DNA of 64,000 nt from contig JAAFJF010000011.1 in the NCBI GenBank assembly GCA_013298815.1, positions 1 through 64,000 of the forward strand, in the 5' to 3' direction. Positions 60,888 through 64,000 of the stretch are shown here, one piece after another (position 1 is the first letter of the stretch; every line of letters begins with the position of its first letter). A program made the translations under genes and the position numbers. The notes under the pieces are model-generated. The model was not told the DNA's origin, ran no database searches, and was given only the letters and a program-made list of their open reading frames with translations. This stretch comes from Polaromonas sp. GTDB lineage: Bacteria > Pseudomonadota > Gammaproteobacteria > Burkholderiales > Burkholderiaceae_C.

Positions 60888-61424
60888 ATGGACAAGAAGC
60901 AAAAACTACGCGAACTGCAAACTCGGCTAGCTGAAAAGCTGCAGGCTGTCCGCTCGGGTGACGTGGCATCAGCCGCGGCTTGGTTGGCGGTTGACTCTGG
61001 TGGGCGCAAATATTTGTTTCCCTTGAGCCAGTCAGGTGAGATTTTTCCGTGGACAGCTATACAAAAAGTAGCTCACACACAAGACTGGTATTTGGGTGTC
61101 GCCAACATGCGTGGAACGCTTTTTGGGGTGGTGGATTTTTCCAACTTCGTTCAGGGTGAAAAAAGCGCAGTGAGCAATGAATTAGCGCGTTCTGACTCTA
61201 GGTTTGTCACTTTAAACAGCAGTATTGAAGTTAACTGCGCGCTGTATGTGGATCGTATTGAGGGTTTGCGCAGTACGGAATCATTCAGCGAGTCGCAAGA
61301 TGCCGCTTCAGGTTCGCCCGAATTTTATGGGCATATCTACGTAGATACAAATGGCTTGCAGTGGCAAGAGATTAATCTACAAGTCTTAGCTCAACAAGCC
61401 AGTTTTTTAAATATCAACGCATAA
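60888..61424 (+). CDS. pilI: Chemotaxis coupling protein PilI (CheW-like)
   Basis: Protein of 178 aa with a CheW domain joining the receptor PilJ to the histidine kinase. FPLSQSGEIFPWTAIQKVAH, YLGVANMRGTLFGVVDFSNF and a loop with CALYVDRIEGLRS fit the fold. It follows pilH closely and precedes pilJ by 21 bp. CheW motifs are recognisable but divergent, as usual for PilI. Confidence 0.92.
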   Translation: MDKKQKLRELQTRLAEKLQAVRSGDVASAAAWLAVDSGGRKYLFPLSQSGEIFPWTAIQKVAHTQDWYLGVANMRGTLFGVVDFSNFVQGEKSAVSNELARSDSRFVTLNSSIEVNCALYVDRIEGLRSTESFSESQDAASGSPEFYGHIYVDTNGLQWQEINLQVLAQQASFLNINA

Positions 61425-61445
61425 AGATTTCTTAAAGGCCGACAT

Positions 61446-63761
61446 ATGTCAGAACTCAACCTATTCCAAAAGCTTTTCAAACGTAAATCTGTCGCCACAA
61501 CCGAAGATGCGGCTTTGATGCCTAACTTCGAATCTACCAAAACAGCAGCAAGCAGTCTATTTCAGGAGAGTTCCACGCCCGCGGCTGCTTCGTTGACAGC
61601 GGCAGCAGCACAAAGTCAAGCGTTGGATGAGGATGTTGCCGCAAGGGTTGATTCGTCAGCCAATGGTGAGGACGAAAACGCAGTGTCTGCGGCTGGGGTA
61701 ATTACGATTCCTGTGTTAGGGACACGAACGGTTGTTGCACATCAGCGGATTTTGGCTGCTTTGCTCGCTCTAGCTTTGATTGTTCTTGCATTGGTTACCT
61801 TCCTTGCATTGACTCAGGCTGACAAGGTCACGCAACAGTTATCAGCTACAGGTCAAGCTTTGATGCAGTCACAGCGTCTTGCAAAGTCAGTATCGCAAGC
61901 GATTGTGGGTACGCCACAAGCTTTCCCTGACGTTAAAGAAAGCTCTGACGTGCTGGCGCGTTCCGTGCGCGCTTTGAAGGCTGGCGATGAGCAAATGCGT
62001 ATTGATGCTGTGCCCGTTGATGCACAAGTCAGCGTTGATATTATTTCGCCTTTGATGGAGCGTGCTGAGAAAAATGCTAAAACCGTTATCGGGCAGCAAA
62101 AGATTTTGACCCAAGTGGGTACTGCTTTGCGCACGATCAATAGGCAATCGTCTGATTTGCTAGAAATCGCTGAGACAGTGTCTTCGTTAAAGCTACAACA
62201 AAACGCTGCGCCTACTGAAATTTCAGCAGCAGGTCAGCTGGTGATGTTGACGCAGCGTATCGGTAAATCAGCCAACGAGTTTTTGACGATGGAAGGCGTT
62301 AATCCTGAGGCGGTATTCCTGCTCGGCAAGGATTTAAATTCATTCAAAGAGATCACCCAAGGTTTGCAGTCAGGAAGTGCAGAGCTTCGCTTGTCTGGCA
62401 CCAAGGATACGCAAACCTTAGAGCGTTTAGATGCTTTAACAAAACTTTACGAACAAACGCGCATTCAAGCGGGTGCAATTTTGGGTAATTTACAGGGCAT
62501 CGTCTCTGCTCGTGAAGCACAAGTTTCGATTTTGGCTGACAGTGAGCCTTTGCGTCGAAATCTTGAAGATTTGCAGGGTAAGTTGTCTACCAATTCAGGC
62601 TTGAGTGCGGCGTCAATCGCAGCTTTAGTCGCATCAACACTTTTTGCATTGTTATGTGCTGCTGGTTTGGCTTATGTGCAGTTGCAAGACAGCAAGCGTC
62701 AGCAAAGTCTTGCACAAGCGCAGCGATTAACAGCTGAGAGCCAAGAGTTGCAGGCTAAGCGCGTGAACGATGGTAATCAAGCTGCTATTTTGCGATTGAT
62801 GAACGAGCTGCAAGCCGTCGCTGAAGGCGATTTGACGCAAGAGACAACTGTGACTGAGGACATTACAGGCGCGATTGCAGACTCTGTTAACTACACCGTT
62901 GAAGAACTACGTTTGCTTGTAGGCAACGTACAAAACACGGCTAGTCGAGTGGCACAGACCACGGCGCAAGTGGAAAACACTTCTACTGAGCTCTTGGCAG
63001 CTTCTACAGAGCAGTTGCGAGAAATTCGTGAAACTGGTCAATCTGTTCTGGATATGGCAGGAAGAATCAACAAGGTTTCCGTTCAAGCGCAAGACTCTGC
63101 TTTGGTTGCTCGACAATCTTTGGTTGCTGCTGAGTCGGGTTTATCCGCTGTGCAAAATGCGATCGGTGGTATGAATTCCATTCGAGACCAAATTCAAGAA
63201 ACGTCTAAGCGTATCAAGCGATTAGGTGAGTCTTCGCAAGAGATTGGCGAGATTACCGAATTGATCTCAGATATTACCGAACAAACTAACGTTTTGGCTT
63301 TGAATGCAACCATTCAAGCGGCTTCAGCTGGTGAGGCTGGTCGAGGCTTCTCAGTGGTTGCGGAAGAGGTTCAACGTCTAGCGGAGCGTTCTGCCGATGC
63401 TACGCGCCAGATTTCGTCATTGGTTAAAGCCATTCAAACAGATACCCAAGATGCTGTTGCCGCGATGGAGCGCTCTACACATGGTGTAGTTGAGGGGGCA
63501 AAATTGTCAGATACCGCAGGTACCGCTTTGACAGAGATTGATAAGGTTTCTCGTCGTTTAGCTGATTTGATTGAACAGATTTCAACAGCTACGTCTGCCG
63601 AAGCGACTTCTGCAAGTGCTGTTGCCAATAATATTCAACATATTTTCGCAGTGACAGAGCAAACAGGTGAAGGTACTCGTGCCACGGCTCAGCAGGTGCG
63701 TGAGCTCTCTTTGATGGCAAATGAATTACGTGAGTCGGTTTCTCGATTCAAGATTGCTTGA
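61446..63761 (+). CDS. pilJ: Methyl-accepting chemotaxis protein PilJ
   Basis: Transmembrane receptor of the type IV pilus chemosensory system, 771 aa. The cytoplasmic N-terminal Ala-rich region is followed by TM1 (LALALIVLALVTFLAL, near residues 110-130), a periplasmic PilJ-type sensor with two repeats (MQSQRLAKSVSQAIVG; MLTQRIGKSANEFLT) and TM2 (SIAALVASTLFALLCAAGLA, near 395). HAMP-like and signalling domains follow, with the hairpin tip region EITELISDITEQTNVLALNA. It precedes chpA by 61 bp. Confidence 0.95.
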   Translation: MSELNLFQKLFKRKSVATTEDAALMPNFESTKTAASSLFQESSTPAAASLTAAAAQSQALDEDVAARVDSSANGEDENAVSAAGVITIPVLGTRTVVAHQRILAALLALALIVLALVTFLALTQADKVTQQLSATGQALMQSQRLAKSVSQAIVGTPQAFPDVKESSDVLARSVRALKAGDEQMRIDAVPVDAQVSVDIISPLMERAEKNAKTVIGQQKILTQVGTALRTINRQSSDLLEIAETVSSLKLQQNAAPTEISAAGQLVMLTQRIGKSANEFLTMEGVNPEAVFLLGKDLNSFKEITQGLQSGSAELRLSGTKDTQTLERLDALTKLYEQTRIQAGAILGNLQGIVSAREAQVSILADSEPLRRNLEDLQGKLSTNSGLSAASIAALVASTLFALLCAAGLAYVQLQDSKRQQSLAQAQRLTAESQELQAKRVNDGNQAAILRLMNELQAVAEGDLTQETTVTEDITGAIADSVNYTVEELRLLVGNVQNTASRVAQTTAQVENTSTELLAASTEQLREIRETGQSVLDMAGRINKVSVQAQDSALVARQSLVAAESGLSAVQNAIGGMNSIRDQIQETSKRIKRLGESSQEIGEITELISDITEQTNVLALNATIQAASAGEAGRGFSVVAEEVQRLAERSADATRQISSLVKAIQTDTQDAVAAMERSTHGVVEGAKLSDTAGTALTEIDKVSRRLADLIEQISTATSAEATSASAVANNIQHIFAVTEQTGEGTRATAQQVRELSLMANELRESVSRFKIA

Positions 63762-63822
63762 AAATATAAGTACTCAAGAAGATTCTATTGCTGGCCCTTA
63801 TATCATTTAACGATCAAAACTT

Positions 63823-64000
63823 ATGCGACTTGTAGATATACAAACTACGTCAGACCAAGATTCAGTATTGAAGGATCTTGGCCCGCTATCATGGGTTATT
63901 GAGGAGTTACGCAAGTCCTTTGATGCCTCCATTAAGGGACTCAAAAGATTTGTTCAGGAGGCTAGTTCAACGCGTTCTGACTTGGCAGTTGTTGATACCA
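63823..64000 (+). CDS. chpA: ChpA/PilL hybrid histidine kinase, 5' end only
   Basis: Open from the ATG at 63823 to the window edge (59 codons). The sequence MRLVDIQTTSDQDSVLKDLG, then PLSWVIEELRKSFDASI, then KGLKRFVQEASSTRS resembles the N-terminus of the large CheA-type kinase that follows pilJ in betaproteobacteria. Position and order support the call. The Hpt, kinase and receiver domains are outside the window. Confidence 0.85.
   Translation, partial: MRLVDIQTTSDQDSVLKDLGPLSWVIEELRKSFDASIKGLKRFVQEASSTRSDLAVVDT

Overview
The window is an ordinary, gene-dense stretch of a betaproteobacterial chromosome, most likely Burkholderiales and probably Comamonadaceae. This rests on gene content and order: hemL, rubredoxin and a pilGHIJ-chpA cluster; a DUF3579 gene divergent from argD-argF; purine catabolism by puuD, uraH, puuE and a uraD-allC fusion; and CIO-type bd oxidase genes. 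By eye the GC content is near 50 %, low for that family. I see no rRNA, tRNA, CRISPR array, phage or insertion-sequence gene.

Layout. 1-2.6 kb: acnB, missing only the first base of its start codon. 2.7-13.2 kb: a sugar-acid/polyol block, with an IlvD/Edd dehydratase facing a 2-hydroxyacid dehydrogenase, an FCD GntR regulator, a four-gene CUT1 ABC importer, gluconate 5-dehydrogenase (idnO-like), idonate 5-dehydrogenase (idnD-like) and a cupin. 13.3-15 kb: ettA. 15.1-20.4 kb: a minus-strand copper/metal block (DsbA-like, short CDF transporter, Cys-containing small protein, TolC-like, multicopper oxidase, cupredoxin, CusF-like). 20.5-23.1 kb: a TctC binding protein and a Na/Pi symporter. 23.3-31.9 kb: acyl-CoA synthetase, dadA behind a tandem glycine riboswitch, a beta-lactamase-fold hydrolase, an MDR oxidoreductase, argF, argD and DUF3579. 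32.1-36.8 kb: etfB-etfA-acyl-CoA dehydrogenase-nitronate monooxygenase, preceded by a perfect 16-bp palindrome. 36.8-41.3 kb: cioB-cioA, a GbsR/MarR regulator, and a Y-family polymerase behind a LexA-type box. 41.5-57.4 kb: an amino-acid-type ABC importer, then a full xanthine-to-ureidoglycolate route (XdhABC, PuuD, UraH, UraD-AllC, PuuE) with an NCS2 permease, an M20 hydrolase and a GntR regulator. 57.5-64 kb: proQ, hemL, rubredoxin and the Chp/Pil chemosensory cluster, cut at the right edge inside chpA.

The purine block looks like one regulon. TGTATACA lies beside the GntR gene and uraH, in front of the NCS2 permease, in front of puuD, and in front of the ABC importer, which suggests the importer carries a purine-derived or ureide nitrogen compound.

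The least expected signal is a short (about 50-55 bp) dispersed palindromic repeat with some 17 copies in 64 kb. Many copies are intergenic, but several lie in frame inside intact genes (xdhB, xdhC, etfA, a small Cys-containing protein gene, probably the tctC signal peptide, possibly xdhA), two supply stop codons, and one lies between the glycine riboswitch and dadA. This resembles the protein-invading palindromic elements known from Rickettsia, but the sequence is different.
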